A stretch of 64,000 nt of DNA. It comes from Cylindrodendrum hubeiense (lineage: Eukaryota; Ascomycota; Sordariomycetes; Hypocreales; Nectriaceae). A program made the position numbers and the translations under genes. Where the stretch lies: NCBI GenBank assembly GCA_014621425.1, contig JAANBB010000181.1:1-64000 (forward strand), given 5' to 3'. Positions 33,738 to 43,898 of the stretch are shown in pieces. Below the pieces are notes generated by a model. That model worked only from the letters and a program-made list of their open reading frames with translations. It was not told the DNA's origin and did no database searches. How positions within the stretch are numbered: the first letter of the stretch is position 1; each line of letters opens with the position of its first letter.

Positions 33738-34744
33738 GGCTTCTTGCCACTTTATCGCCGGTATGGTCTTTATAAAGAAAATATTGTACAACGGTGCAAT
33801 AATATTGAGATTCAAAATATGTAGAGAGACGAGTACACATGCTCATATATATATATATGAGATTTTAGGTGCTTTCACACGTCAAACGATTAGAGGCTCT
33901 CCCGGTCCGATAAAAGTCCCAATACAGTAACAGGCTTCCTAATACGAAAGCAGCCTTGAAAAAGAACTACGTACTCACCCAGCGATGAAGCGTGCGGAGA
34001 TGAACCTATCCGGCATGACGGTAAAGAGACAGACAATCTGAGGGGACTTTCTGGGGATGGGGCATTTGAAGTTAGGGGTGACAGAGCGGCGTTGATTGGA
34101 GTATTAAAAAGGTGACTCAATCCATATTTACAGAATGCGGCATGTGTCGTCGAGCCCTTCCTAATGAGTTGGGGAAGCTCTTGGCGTTTCAAGTCACCTA
34201 GACTCCTTATGGATCGCTGCTCCACTTGGTGATACGGGTAAGGACGCAAAGAGAATGAGGCGAACTCCACTCCAAGAACCGCCAAGTATTAGTACATAGC
34301 ACCAGGCAGCCGCAGCATTCCGAGTTCATCCAGCCGTCAATCCGCCATTCACAGACAATCAACGAGCTCATATCAAGTACGCGTTAGCTTCTCCCCCTGG
34401 ATTTATTCCCTCCGAGCTCCCATATGATTTCTTCAACTTTGACTGACGATGCCTAGGCAAGCTGCGGTATCGATCTTACCACACTAAGGGCTAAGACATA
34501 CAAAAAGTGTGTCTGGTAGGATTTAGTGCCAGTACTTTGATTATGATCTATACCAGAATCCTCGAACAATTGTAAGATGTCGAATGATTGCCACTATGAT
34601 GAGTCACGTGATTCGGATTGTCGTGGCGAAATGTATTGGCGCTTAACTTGGTGGAAGATTCCCGAACAGATTACGGATACTATCTCCTAAAAACACAGTT
34701 CATTGCTCTTTCGAAACATTATAACCCATCCTCTTACTCTCGAG
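33738..34744. other. Divergent promoter region with AT microsatellite
   Basis: About 1 kb separates RidA and the F-box gene. It holds a short (AT)n run near 33846-33858. An open minus-strand frame (34285-33890) shows no family pattern and was not accepted. Confidence 0.5.
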
Positions 34745-35839
34745 ATGGGGCAAACATTTAGGCTTACGGCTCCCCGAGAGAAGCTGTCCATACACTGGGG
34801 TCGCAAGCTCGGAGAGGTTCTTTTTGGCGCCTCACCCGACGTGCTGGTGCGTCTTCTCGCCGTCCCTGTTCGACCTCGGAATCCTTCTATCGCCGGCTGC
34901 AAACGATACCACAGACGTGCAGAAAGCAAGATTAGTGACGACAGGGCCGTCATCAACAAATCCATCACCTTTTCCGGTCTTCCGACTGAAGTGCACCTGC
35001 TTATCTTCGCCAACATCGAATCTATGCAAGATGTTGTTTGTCTCGGTCTCACAAGCCGATACTTCTGGAGTCTCGGTCGAGATCGCATGTATGCAATTTA
35101 TACGTCGTTTCTTGGGAGATGGGCCAACAAGAACATCGTATGTGTGGGAGAATATGTCCAACCAGACGACTATCCTCCTGAGCTATTTTCATCCAAAGAG
35201 CTAGCTACACTGCGCCGAATGAGGACCAACCTCCACGACCGCCCTGGCGTACCGTTCACGCTTCAACACTTCACCCTTCCCCAGGTTTCCAAAATGGAGG
35301 AAGAAGATCGTGTGGCCCGAACTTACAAAGATGTAGTTCAAAATTTAGCAATGATGGGCATCTTCAAGGACAACGACCCTGCATTTGCTGCGACGAGTTC
35401 AGAGATTCAGGTCAACGAGGCGACTTTCTTCCCAGAAGATCAGCCATGGATTCTTCGAAACTTGACGACAAAAGAGTTCGTCCGCGCAGAATCCATCGCA
35501 CTGAAACCAGAATTTATTCATGGGCCAAACATCGATGCTTTGGGCTTTGGTCATGTCGTCTTGTCACGTATATGCTGGTCGTCGGACCCATCTGTCTCTA
35601 TGAGTGACACAACCAATATATCGAGGGGAATATGGGCGGGGCACTGCTTCGACATCACCACACTTGAGAAACACCACGCTGAGACCGAGGGGACAGAGTG
35701 GAGCGATGTGAGTGAGGAAATTGCAACAGAGATTGCGGGGGTATGGGAGACCGAGTTCGGTACTGATTGGCGTCAAAGTATTTGCAACCATTGGTACTGG
35801 CATGGAACGACGTGTCAACTGGGTGCTGAACCATTTTGA
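34745..35839 (+). CDS. F-box-like domain protein
   Basis: A single exon of 364 residues. The start is the ATG of MGQTFRLTAPREK; upstream in-frame codons begin only at TTG. After a basic N-terminal part with LGEVLFGASPDVLVRLLAVPV comes an F-box-like segment, FSGLPTEVHLLIFANIESMQ then CLGLTSRYFWSLGR, at about residues 75-112. The remainder, rich in charged residues and ending WYWHGTTCQLGAEPF, resembles fungal F-box proteins with the same MGQ start as I recall them. Gly2 after Met is a possible N-myristoylation site. F-box proteins bring substrates to SCF ubiquitin ligases; no substrate can be named. No introns are needed. Confidence 0.78.
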   Translation: MGQTFRLTAPREKLSIHWGRKLGEVLFGASPDVLVRLLAVPVRPRNPSIAGCKRYHRRAESKISDDRAVINKSITFSGLPTEVHLLIFANIESMQDVVCLGLTSRYFWSLGRDRMYAIYTSFLGRWANKNIVCVGEYVQPDDYPPELFSSKELATLRRMRTNLHDRPGVPFTLQHFTLPQVSKMEEEDRVARTYKDVVQNLAMMGIFKDNDPAFAATSSEIQVNEATFFPEDQPWILRNLTTKEFVRAESIALKPEFIHGPNIDALGFGHVVLSRICWSSDPSVSMSDTTNISRGIWAGHCFDITTLEKHHAETEGTEWSDVSEEIATEIAGVWETEFGTDWRQSICNHWYWHGTTCQLGAEPF

Positions 35840-35980
35840 CGTGACGTGACCCTTAATTTCTTGATTGGGAAAATCAACTTACATAGTTCACTCGATTTTC
35901 AAACATAAATGGAGAGGTATAATAATAGCTTCTTGTTATCTTAAATATCAAATGGTGACTTTCAGACAAGCAGCTACAGC

Positions 35981-37477
35981 CTATGGAGTCACATAGCTTT
36001 TCCGACCTGCAAGCAACCAAAAAGCCCCTGCGTACAGAAACATAAGCACAATAACAGGTGCGACATAGTTCATGGTCGTGGGAGTAGTTGGGTTGGTAAC
36101 TGGAAAGGAGTAGAAAGTCAGAGTAAGCAAGGTCCATAGGATAGTGACAATATTTGCCAGCAAACCTAACTTTGGGAACCAAAATGGACCGTGGTCGAGC
36201 CGCTCTCTTCCATAGGATATCAGAAGTACCAGGCAGATAGCATAAGACAAGTACTGAAGTATAATGCCCCCACTCATAAACGAGTTAAAAGCCAGGGATG
36301 AGCCCAGATAAACACAGCCTAGAGCGGCAACCCAAGCGTAGGACCAAATGTGAGCCACCAACGGTATAGACATTGGTGCTGGGGCGATTTTAGAAAGAAA
36401 ACGACTAGCAGGCCATCCGTTATGTCGAGCGAAGGACCATGCCATACGAGATTGCCACGTATGAATGCTATAGACTGCGCCAATAAACGTTATGAGGACC
36501 ATGGTTTGCAAGATGCAAGCACCGACCTCACTCCGAGTCGATTCATAGAATAGCTGGAGTGAGGGAACACCAGTTGCAGTCGAGACAACAGAGTTAAGAT
36601 CCGTAGTGCAGAACATAACCCCGATCATAAATGGCAGGCCAATAGAAATTCCTAGTCCGACAGTGTATAAGAGGACTTTAGGCAACGGTCTCTCGGGATT
36701 GGGTACTTCCTCAGCCATGTGGGTAACAGCATCAAGACAGGCGAACCCCCAATTGGGACCGACAAGAGCAGATATGAAGGCAACACCATCAGGCCAGCCT
36801 GTTACATTATCCACTTGTGCAAACACCTCCTTGGCGCTAGCTTTGGGGTTGGTTTTAACCAGAATTGTGATGAAGATGACCACTGTTGTGACGATGGAGA
36901 TCCAGAGGTTGGCGATGTTGATCTTGGGTAGTAGGCGCTCGAATAAGTTCAGGCAGAAGATGGCGATATTAGCGATCTGGTAGCCGACGAATACCATCCA
37001 CGACTTAATGACAAACGTTGGCTTGACGAGCACGACCATGCCTAGGACGAACTGCGGGATAGCCAACGTACCAGAGGCAGCAGTGACGACGGCGCCGCTC
37101 CAGCCGAGGAATCCCACCAGATAAGACAGCCCGCGCTTGAACCTTTCAGGCGCCAGACGAGAGGTCCAGTAGTATTGCCCGCCGGCATGAGGCATTGCAG
37201 ATGAGAGCTCGCCCAAAGAGACGGCAATACAAAAGGCCGTCAGAAAGACAATCAACAACCCCCAGATGAATACGATGCGGCCACCGCCACCTAACGAGAC
37301 GGCCAAGGATCCAATGGAGGCCAGTGCCGTGTTGCTGATCGAATAACTCATACCAATGAGGCTAATGATGCCGAAGGGTTTGGGGGTAGCCAGCACGACA
37401 CCGACGGAGGCGTCGCTGTGATCGAACCCATCGTCCGTTTCCGTCTTTCTAGCGTCTGCTTTAGGTGCGTTTCCCAT
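35981..37477 (-). CDS. APC-superfamily amino acid/choline/GABA-type permease
   Basis: A single exon of 498 residues starts at the ATG of MGNAPKADARK; the upstream extension has only a TTG. The hydrophobic pattern fits twelve membrane helices with short cytoplasmic ends. Family features include GVVLATPKPFGIISLIGMSY at the first helix, GGGGRIVFIWGLL, LGELSSAMPHAGGQYYW (consensus of the GABA/choline permease group) and HMAEEVPNPERPLPKV. This places it with fungal Uga4/Hnm1/Bat1-like carriers that import GABA, choline or amino acids across the plasma membrane. The substrate cannot be set from sequence alone. It converges with the F-box gene, 141 bp apart. Confidence 0.9.
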   Translation of the reverse strand: MGNAPKADARKTETDDGFDHSDASVGVVLATPKPFGIISLIGMSYSISNTALASIGSLAVSLGGGGRIVFIWGLLIVFLTAFCIAVSLGELSSAMPHAGGQYYWTSRLAPERFKRGLSYLVGFLGWSGAVVTAASGTLAIPQFVLGMVVLVKPTFVIKSWMVFVGYQIANIAIFCLNLFERLLPKINIANLWISIVTTVVIFITILVKTNPKASAKEVFAQVDNVTGWPDGVAFISALVGPNWGFACLDAVTHMAEEVPNPERPLPKVLLYTVGLGISIGLPFMIGVMFCTTDLNSVVSTATGVPSLQLFYESTRSEVGACILQTMVLITFIGAVYSIHTWQSRMAWSFARHNGWPASRFLSKIAPAPMSIPLVAHIWSYAWVAALGCVYLGSSLAFNSFMSGGIILQYLSYAICLVLLISYGRERLDHGPFWFPKLGLLANIVTILWTLLTLTFYSFPVTNPTTPTTMNYVAPVIVLMFLYAGAFWLLAGRKSYVTP

Positions 37478-39002
37478 GGCTAATACCGATTGAATGTGAA
37501 AGATAGAATACAAGATCAAGTTACAAGAGCGGTGAGCCCCTGGATTGTGTTGGGGGTGTATCTAAATCAGAAACACTTTACATAAACATGGCCAACAATA
37601 TACTCAAATATCTTATTGAGTGTCTCTAGCCCAAACTCTCTTTTCCACCAACGGAGACGGGTTCTCGCTGGTTTCTATTGTTGGAATATTTTTCTGATTT
37701 TCAGCAGTCATTTTATTGTTCCTTTTGGATACTAGCCGCGACCAAAATAGGGAAGCTGCTGAGGTTGGAGGACAAAAATGAGCCTTACTGTGTTTAATTA
37801 GGTGTCTCGCCTCGGAATTCTTTCCACACCGCCGTTAGTCGTTAGTCATACGCTGTTACTTACACATTATTTATCAAGTCCATGCTAACGCTCCTGCATG
37901 TTGTAGTGACTTATTCACAACTAGGGTTTGGTGTGTGACGAAGGAGTCGGGTTCTCGCATGATAAGCATGGAAGGGATACGTCTGCGGGCTTTCTGCTCA
38001 TAGAACTGATTCAACAATCCTCACAATGGCTATGGACATATAACATTGCCGGGATATGGGTGTGATAGTTGGACCAGATCCGGTGAGATCAGCATTAAGA
38101 TCGTGTAGGTCTAGGTATTGTGTGAAGAGAGCTGGGTCTAGTTTACGTTTTCGTACACCACCATTGATATCCAATGCCGTGATTATTAGTAAGTTATCTA
38201 GCTGAAGCACGGAATATATACTAAGTCTAGCAAGATTCTACCTGCGTGTGCTCAAACATCCACGATGCGCAAACGTGTTCAAAGATGAGGGGTACAGCTG
38301 CTGGTACTTGATTCAAACCTAGTGCTAGTATACATAAGTTAGCGTTGTTTAATTGTTCATCAAGACCGCCAGTCAGCTCGTCAGTTAGCCCCGGTCAGGA
38401 ATAGGTGAAACTGGTCGCTGCCATCGAACTGAGCTTCCAACCATTTCATCTTCTAGTATCCCATGATTGGTGGTGGAGTCCACATTATTTTTGCCCAATT
38501 GGTGGTTTGAGTTCTACATGAGGGGTAATGCAGACTATAGATAACACCAGACTATTTTGGGCCTTAAATCAGCCGTAGGGCGCAGAGCTGCAGGTCGTGA
38601 AGCTGTAGGGCGTGAGACTGTAGGGCGTGAGATTGTGACCAAGCCTTCAACACAGTTGGTCTCGATCGCTATCAGACGGAGTGGGGGTGGCATGCTATAC
38701 TGTAACAGTTAGATCCTTGCATATGATGCGCACTCATAAGTGGCCCTCGTCGTGTGTAATGTACTGCACCCTCGGTTAAATGCTGGCCGGTCTCGGGGTA
38801 ATACGGCAACGTAAACGCGATGTCGGACGCAGCATATGAGGGATTGTAACATAAATCTACAATATTCTTGCGTAAGACGAGGTTCTTTTCTTTCTACCTA
38901 GTACTTGACATACCCGTTTCGTGTTCAGGAGATTTTGATAATCCCTGTACTGATTGAATACTCTGGTTTTTTTAACACAGTTTCTTCTAATTGAACTCTA
39001 AC
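37478..39002. other. 1.5-kb intergenic region with a 15-bp tandem repeat
   Basis: No gene was found between the permease and the hydroxyacid oxidase, which diverge from here. A small minisatellite lies at 38576-38635. The rest shows no structure that I can name. Confidence 0.5.
38576..38635 (+). repeat. Four-unit 15-bp tandem repeat
   Basis: The four units are TAGGGCGCAGAGCTG, CAGGTCGTGAAGCTG, TAGGGCGTGAGACTG and TAGGGCGTGAGATTG. The last two differ at one base. It sits about 370 bp before the hydroxyacid oxidase start. Confidence 0.8.
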
Positions 39003-40248
39003 ATGGCTCCAACAACTGGGGACGACATGATACTTAGTATCGACGATATCAAGAAAGCAGCCTCGGTTAAGTTGCCTTCGATAGTTAGAGGTTAGAATCT
39101 GCGGAATGACAACTGACAAATGACAATTACTCACTAATCACTTCTCAACGTCAAGAATTTTACAATGCCGGGTCAACGAACCAGATCACAGTGACGGAGA
39201 ACACTACTGCCTATTCCAAATATCGTCTTCGCCCACGAGTTCTCGTTGATGTCTCAAAGGCCGATATGACGACCACTCTATTTGGACAGAGGATCGATTT
39301 TCCTCTCTGTGTCTCTCCCGCAGGAATCCAGGCCATGGCTCATCCCGATGGCGAACTGGCTACCAGCCGGGCGTGCGCTAAACGCCAAGTACACATGGGC
39401 ATTTCTTCATTCTCCAACTATTCGGTCGAGGATGTCCGGGCGGCCGGGCTTGAGGTTGGCCCTATTCATCACACCATGCAGTTGTACAGCATGCAGGATC
39501 GCGAGGCCCAGTTGCGGATCATCAAGCGCGCCGAAAACGCTGGCTGCGCAGCAATTTTCTTGACGGCAGATAGCCCGGTGCTGGGCGTGCGATACAACGA
39601 GTATCGGAACGATTTCCGCACGTCGGAAGGTCTCGGGTTTCCAATGCTCGAAAAGACCTCGGACGCAATCCGAGCCCAAACACATGACGATGGCTTTACC
39701 GCCGTCAACTCGGACTCGCACTCATGGGCCAAAGAAATTCCTTGGCTGAGAAGCGTTACCAAGATGCAAATCTGGATCAAGGGTGTCCTAACTGCCGAAG
39801 ATGTGCAACTTGCGATCAAATACGGTTGCGATGGCGTCATTGTCAGCAATCACGGTGGTAGACAGCTTGACGAGACGTCACCCACCATTGATGCGCTACC
39901 AGAGTGTACCAGGGCGGCCAAGGGAAAGATTCGTATCCACATTGATGGTGGAATTCGAAACGGGACGGATATTTTCAAGGCACTGGCTCTCGGAGCGGAA
40001 TGTGTGTGGATTGGCCGGCCTATGATCTGGGGACTCGCTGTAAGTGACTGGCACGTGGCTTCTGGGGCGGACAGTAAGCTAACGTGATGATATAGTACGA
40101 TGGGGAGGCGGGTGTTACAAAGACTTTGGATATCTTATATGAGGAGTTCAAGAGATGCATGCAGTTGTGCGGTTGCAACACCATCGCCGACATCACTCCT
40201 GCTTCACTTGGGATTATCAGAAGGGATGGTCCGCTTGCAAGACTGTAG
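39003..40248 (+). CDS. FMN-dependent 2-hydroxyacid oxidase/dehydrogenase
   Basis: Three exons (39003-39090, 39156-40039, 40096-40248) with introns of 65 and 56 bp give 374 residues. The joins restore PSIVREFYNAGSTNQ and MIWGLAYDGEAGV. Glycolate/lactate oxidase signatures are complete: RLRPRVLVDVSK, PLCVSPAGIQAMAHPDGE, an FMN-site IWIKGVLTAEDVQLAIKYG with its Lys, the catalytic His in SNHGGRQLD, and IHIDGGIRNGTDIFKALALG near the end. There is no cytochrome b5 domain, so it should be an oxidase or dehydrogenase of glycolate, lactate, mandelate or a longer 2-hydroxyacid rather than a Cyb2-type enzyme. The last residues (RDGPLARL) are not a strict PTS1 but end in RL. Location in the cytosol or peroxisome stays open. 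Confidence 0.93.
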
Positions 40249-40721
40249 ACCACTTATACTATAGCCTGGGCTCCCAAATGGATACACCGTCTTCAAATGG
40301 CAGATTCATCCAGATTCGTTCAACAAGCGCCCCCGGCGACTACTTTACGAGATCAATGTGTTGATGGGTATGTAGGTTTGCTGTAACGGGAATAATAACT
40401 CCGGGATTGACATTTTAGAAAAGAAATATATGGCACCCGTATTACACCCTCATCCATAATCAGTGCTTCTTTCATTTAATGCATTGAGCTTCGAGAGCTA
40501 TTGTTTTCGAGATCCGGTTTGGCCTCATATTTGTGCCAGCTCCGTATCTGCCTTTCTTGCATGGGTCAAGGGTGAGAAAGAGCTGCCCATTTCTGCAACA
40601 CCACCAGAGCTTGCCTTGCAGAATATTAACTCCTTGGACAACTTAATTACTTGCCGTAATTGGCTCATGTAGCGTTGGAACCTAATGTTCGTGTCTTAGA
40701 AGATCCTGGTGTACTACTTCT
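40249..40721. other. Spacer between two convergent 3' ends
   Basis: Contains a 69-codon open frame (40463-40672) without a family pattern. Otherwise nothing is seen. Confidence 0.45.
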
Positions 40722-41594
40722 CTATCCTACAACTGCAATATCTTGACTTTTCAAGAATTCAACAGCTACCTGTGCCACCAACACGCGTTCGTCAGCCTTC
40801 TCAGCTAGCACAAGCGAATCTGCGACCATCTGTTCAGACCAATTTTCTCCAAGCGATAGAACACACTCTCGTGTAATGAAGGTATCGAACTCGGGGTGCC
40901 CTTGGAAGGTTAGCACCCGTCCAGGGTTATACAACCCCTGCACATCACACAGCTTGCTCGATCCGATGTTGATCCAGGGGTAGGGCAGCGGACCCGAACT
41001 GAGGTTGACGTGGTCGACGTGGAATAATTGGTAGCTGATCTCCCCGACGTCGTGAAGTAGCCCTGGGAAATGACGGGTGAAGTCGGCGGCAAGTTGCACT
41101 TGGTGAACACCAACTTCCAATCCTTTGGGAGATAATTCGACCTGGGCACCTTTGTCTCCTAGCAACGCTTGAGCAATAATTTGGTGCCCGAAACAGCCCC
41201 CGAACAGCTTGATGTTTGGATAGTTGGAGTACACGTCTAAACACAAGGGTCAGTTCTTCCAGCACGAGGGGCACATGAGTTTTGGTTCCAAATAACCTTG
41301 CAAGTATGATTGCAGCTTGCGTATCCATGGGAGGTCTTCGTAAACGGCGGCAGGGGAGCCAGTGATTACAATGGCATCCACGTCATTGAGCGTGTCGGGA
41401 TAAACCTCATCCTTGGCAATATCGTACCCGACGACCTTCACCTGAATGGCCTCCCGGTCAGGATGGTTCTGACTAATTGTTTCGGCACCGAGCGAGAGCC
41501 AGCTCTGGAATAGAGCGTCAAAGTCCCCCCGGACCTTGGAGATACTATCTTGCATTTGATAGCATTTAAGGACTGCAATGTTGACTGTAGGCAT
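40722..41594 (-). CDS. Class I glutamine amidotransferase-like protein
   Basis: Two exons (41594-41297 and 41236-40722) are joined over a 60-bp intron with CTGAC branch and TTTAG acceptor, giving 270 residues. I chose the ATG of MPTVNIAVLKCY; another in-frame ATG lies eight codons upstream at 41618. The nucleophile elbow reads LFGGCFGHQI and the His-Glu pair lies in TFQGHPEFD, so the Cys-His-Glu triad is complete. ITGSPAAVYED marks the usual oxyanion loop. The family transfers or releases glutamine amide nitrogen, or in related fungal proteins acts on gamma-glutamyl peptides. It is a free-standing domain with no synthase partner next to it. Cytosolic; substrate unknown. Confidence 0.88.
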
Positions 41595-42230
41595 TCTGAT
41601 ACAGAACAAAGGGGACATGGATTATGGTTGGATCAGGATGGGCGGCAAAAATGAAAATTAGTGGAGGGTGGTAGGCATCTACGTTCTTAAAGCCAACCCT
41701 CGACGGGTCCTGCCGGCTTATTCTCATGCTCTAGGCTCGGTTCTCATACCCGATCCTCGATACGGATTGCTCAGCAAAGCGGGGTGAAGACATGTCGTAA
41801 TTCTTAGGACGCATCCCATCAGTGTTTAGACGCACAGTGATTGCGAATCGACCCAATTAGGCAATTTCTAGAGAGTCTAGCCGACATTAACGCATTTAGG
41901 CAGCCCACTTGTCACAATCCACTCCTAACAGAGTGGACTCACAGAATCTCCGAATGCCGGGTACATTCCCGGTAAAGGACCACGATGTAACCCGTTTCAC
42001 CATGCTATCTAACGTTTTTATTGGTCACAGGTAGTCCCGAAGCATACATTATATCCCACGCTCGTCACTGATGCAATTACTGACATTGACTTCACCATGT
42101 GCTTTTTTTTTTCAGTTATGCGTCCTGATTTCACTCATGCTCACATTCTGAGCGGGTTATTCGAGATCATGTGCGAACATGGCGACGCTTGTTTGGTACA
42201 TGAATGTGAGAATAGTAGACTTGTCAAGCC
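41595..42230. other. Spacer between GATase start and AKR stop
   Basis: About 640 bp with no gene recognised. It probably contains the GATase promoter. Confidence 0.5.
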
Positions 42231-43334
42231 TTACATGTTGTCTGTCAGAAACTTGCGGGCGGATTTCATGTTGTCCCTCGGCGCATCCTCCTTGACGATA
42301 TCCCAAAGCTCATCAATTCGTTCAACAACCCAGTTTTCAAGAGGCCCTTTCTCAAGCTCCATCAAGCTTTCCTCCAGCTGCGCGGCAGAAGCGGCACCCA
42401 GAATCATCTCATCGCCAAGATTCCCCTTGAGCGCTGAATGATATCTCACCCATCGGTATGCCAAACCCGAACGACTGACTCCCGACTTGTCAGACAACTT
42501 TCCAAATTCTTCCAGCATCTCCATGTATGACGGCTTGTAAAATAAGTCGCGGTACATCTTTCCCATAACCGTGCTTGGATCCCAACTGCCTTTCCCTTCG
42601 TGAATGTACTCCGGTGTTTTCGCGAGCAGTCCGGCTGCCATGGGCGAGTAGGCTTGAATCTGGAAACCAAGATCGCGAAGGGTTGGAAATAGTATCGTCT
42701 CATTAAGGCGAGTTGCTAGCGAATAGCTGGACTGATACACCGTGGGAAGTATGTAGCCCTTGGATTTGGCGCAGTTGTAACATTCAAGTACTTGCTCTTC
42801 ATTGAAATTCGATAAGCCAAACTGTGTAAAAAGTCCTTGCTGGTAAAGTGCCTGGATTGATTCCATTTGTTGCTCAATTGGCGTGGCTTCATCTGGTCCA
42901 TGAAGAAAATACGTTCGTATCTAGGGTGTGTTAGTAGAGTAACGATGTCATTCATTCAATTCCTATTACGGTGTAATTACTTTATTAGTTTGCAGAGCAT
43001 CCTGGCTGTCCTTTCGAAACCGAAGTATATGTCTTGCTGAACCTAAATTGATCGAAGTGGGTGCCTTCGTATCAATCGTAAATTCCGTTGTCAAATGCTG
43101 CCTGCCCAACAGTGTTTCCGAAGCACCTTGGCCCTGTCGGTTTTAATTAGCGGCCGAAGATTTTGCATTCATACAAATATCCATCTGAGTTCTACAACAT
43201 ACATAATATCTGGCGGTGTCTAAATGACCGACTTTGTGTTTGCGCATGAGGTCCAGAATACTCTCGAGCTTGGCAGCGTCGTCCAAGCCCCAAGTATGGG
43301 TTCCTACTGCGAGTGCAACTGGTACGACAGCCAT
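42231..43334 (-). CDS. Aldo-keto reductase, AKR7 (aflatoxin aldehyde reductase)-like
   Basis: Three exons (43334-43203, 43133-42981, 42920-42231) with introns of 69 and 60 bp, all phase 0, give 324 residues. Catalytic and cofactor patterns read VGHLDTARYYGQGASE (Asp and Tyr of the tetrad), TIDTKAP (Lys), TYFLHGPDEATP (His) and GLSNFNEEQVLE. The NADPH-binding end contains GDEMILGAASAAQLEESL, typical of the AKR7 and yeast Yqkf-like group. It should reduce aldehydes with NADPH in the cytosol. It is transcribed divergently from a bZIP gene; the 564-bp promoter between them holds repeated TAATTTGTCT motifs. Confidence 0.92.
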
Positions 43335-43549
43335 TTTTGATTTTGTTAGAATGGGAGTCTCGGTTCTGGTCTTCGATTGGGTAAAAATAAGACAGTGTGA
43401 AAATGTTGCTTGTGTTGTTTGTTTAAAACTCAGAGGTTCGCATCCTCGGTATTTATGGTAGGAAAGCTGACGTCTGGAGAGCATACATCAGACGACAAGG
43501 GCCTGTCGTAGCCTCTGCAACTAACTACAGAGCCCCTTGCATTATCAAA

Positions 43550-43816
43550 TAATTTGTCTCCTACTAAATAATTTGTCTACTAGCATCGCCGATCCCATCC
43601 GTGATGTCGCCCGTGCTGGTGCTATTCGACGAATATTAATTTGTCTGATGTTCCATCATTGACAATCGTCTCCTCTAGCCAACGCCACTGATTGGATACT
43701 CCAATGTGGGTCTCCGAAATAATTTGTCTGACCCCCAATATTGGACAATTTGTCAGCGCAGCTTGATTTCTAAGGATAATACTCGCGGATCCTCGCCATC
43801 AACTACAGACAAATTA
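43550..43816. promoter_or_regulatory. Cluster of TAATTTGTCT motifs in divergent AKR/bZIP promoter
   Basis: Exact copies of TAATTTGTCT lie at 43550-43559, 43569-43578, 43637-43646 and 43720-43729 on the plus strand and 43807-43816 on the minus strand. A near copy, CAATTTGTCA, lies at 43746-43755. Spacings are irregular, so it is not a tandem repeat but looks like a cluster of binding sites shared by both genes. Confidence 0.65.
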
Positions 43817-43898
43817 ATTCAAAACTACGACTGTTGACCATACTGCCTCTTTCTCTGCCGCGTTAGACCCAATTTAGTGTTGTCTATCTTTATACAAT

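Noticed and set aside
33890..34285. 131-codon minus-strand frame between RidA and F-box gene
   Set aside because: No family pattern and the position fits a divergent promoter.
43550..43816. CRISPR-like or tandem repeat array
   Set aside because: Copies are 10 bp, irregularly spaced and in both orientations, and the genome is eukaryotic; a regulatory site cluster fits better.
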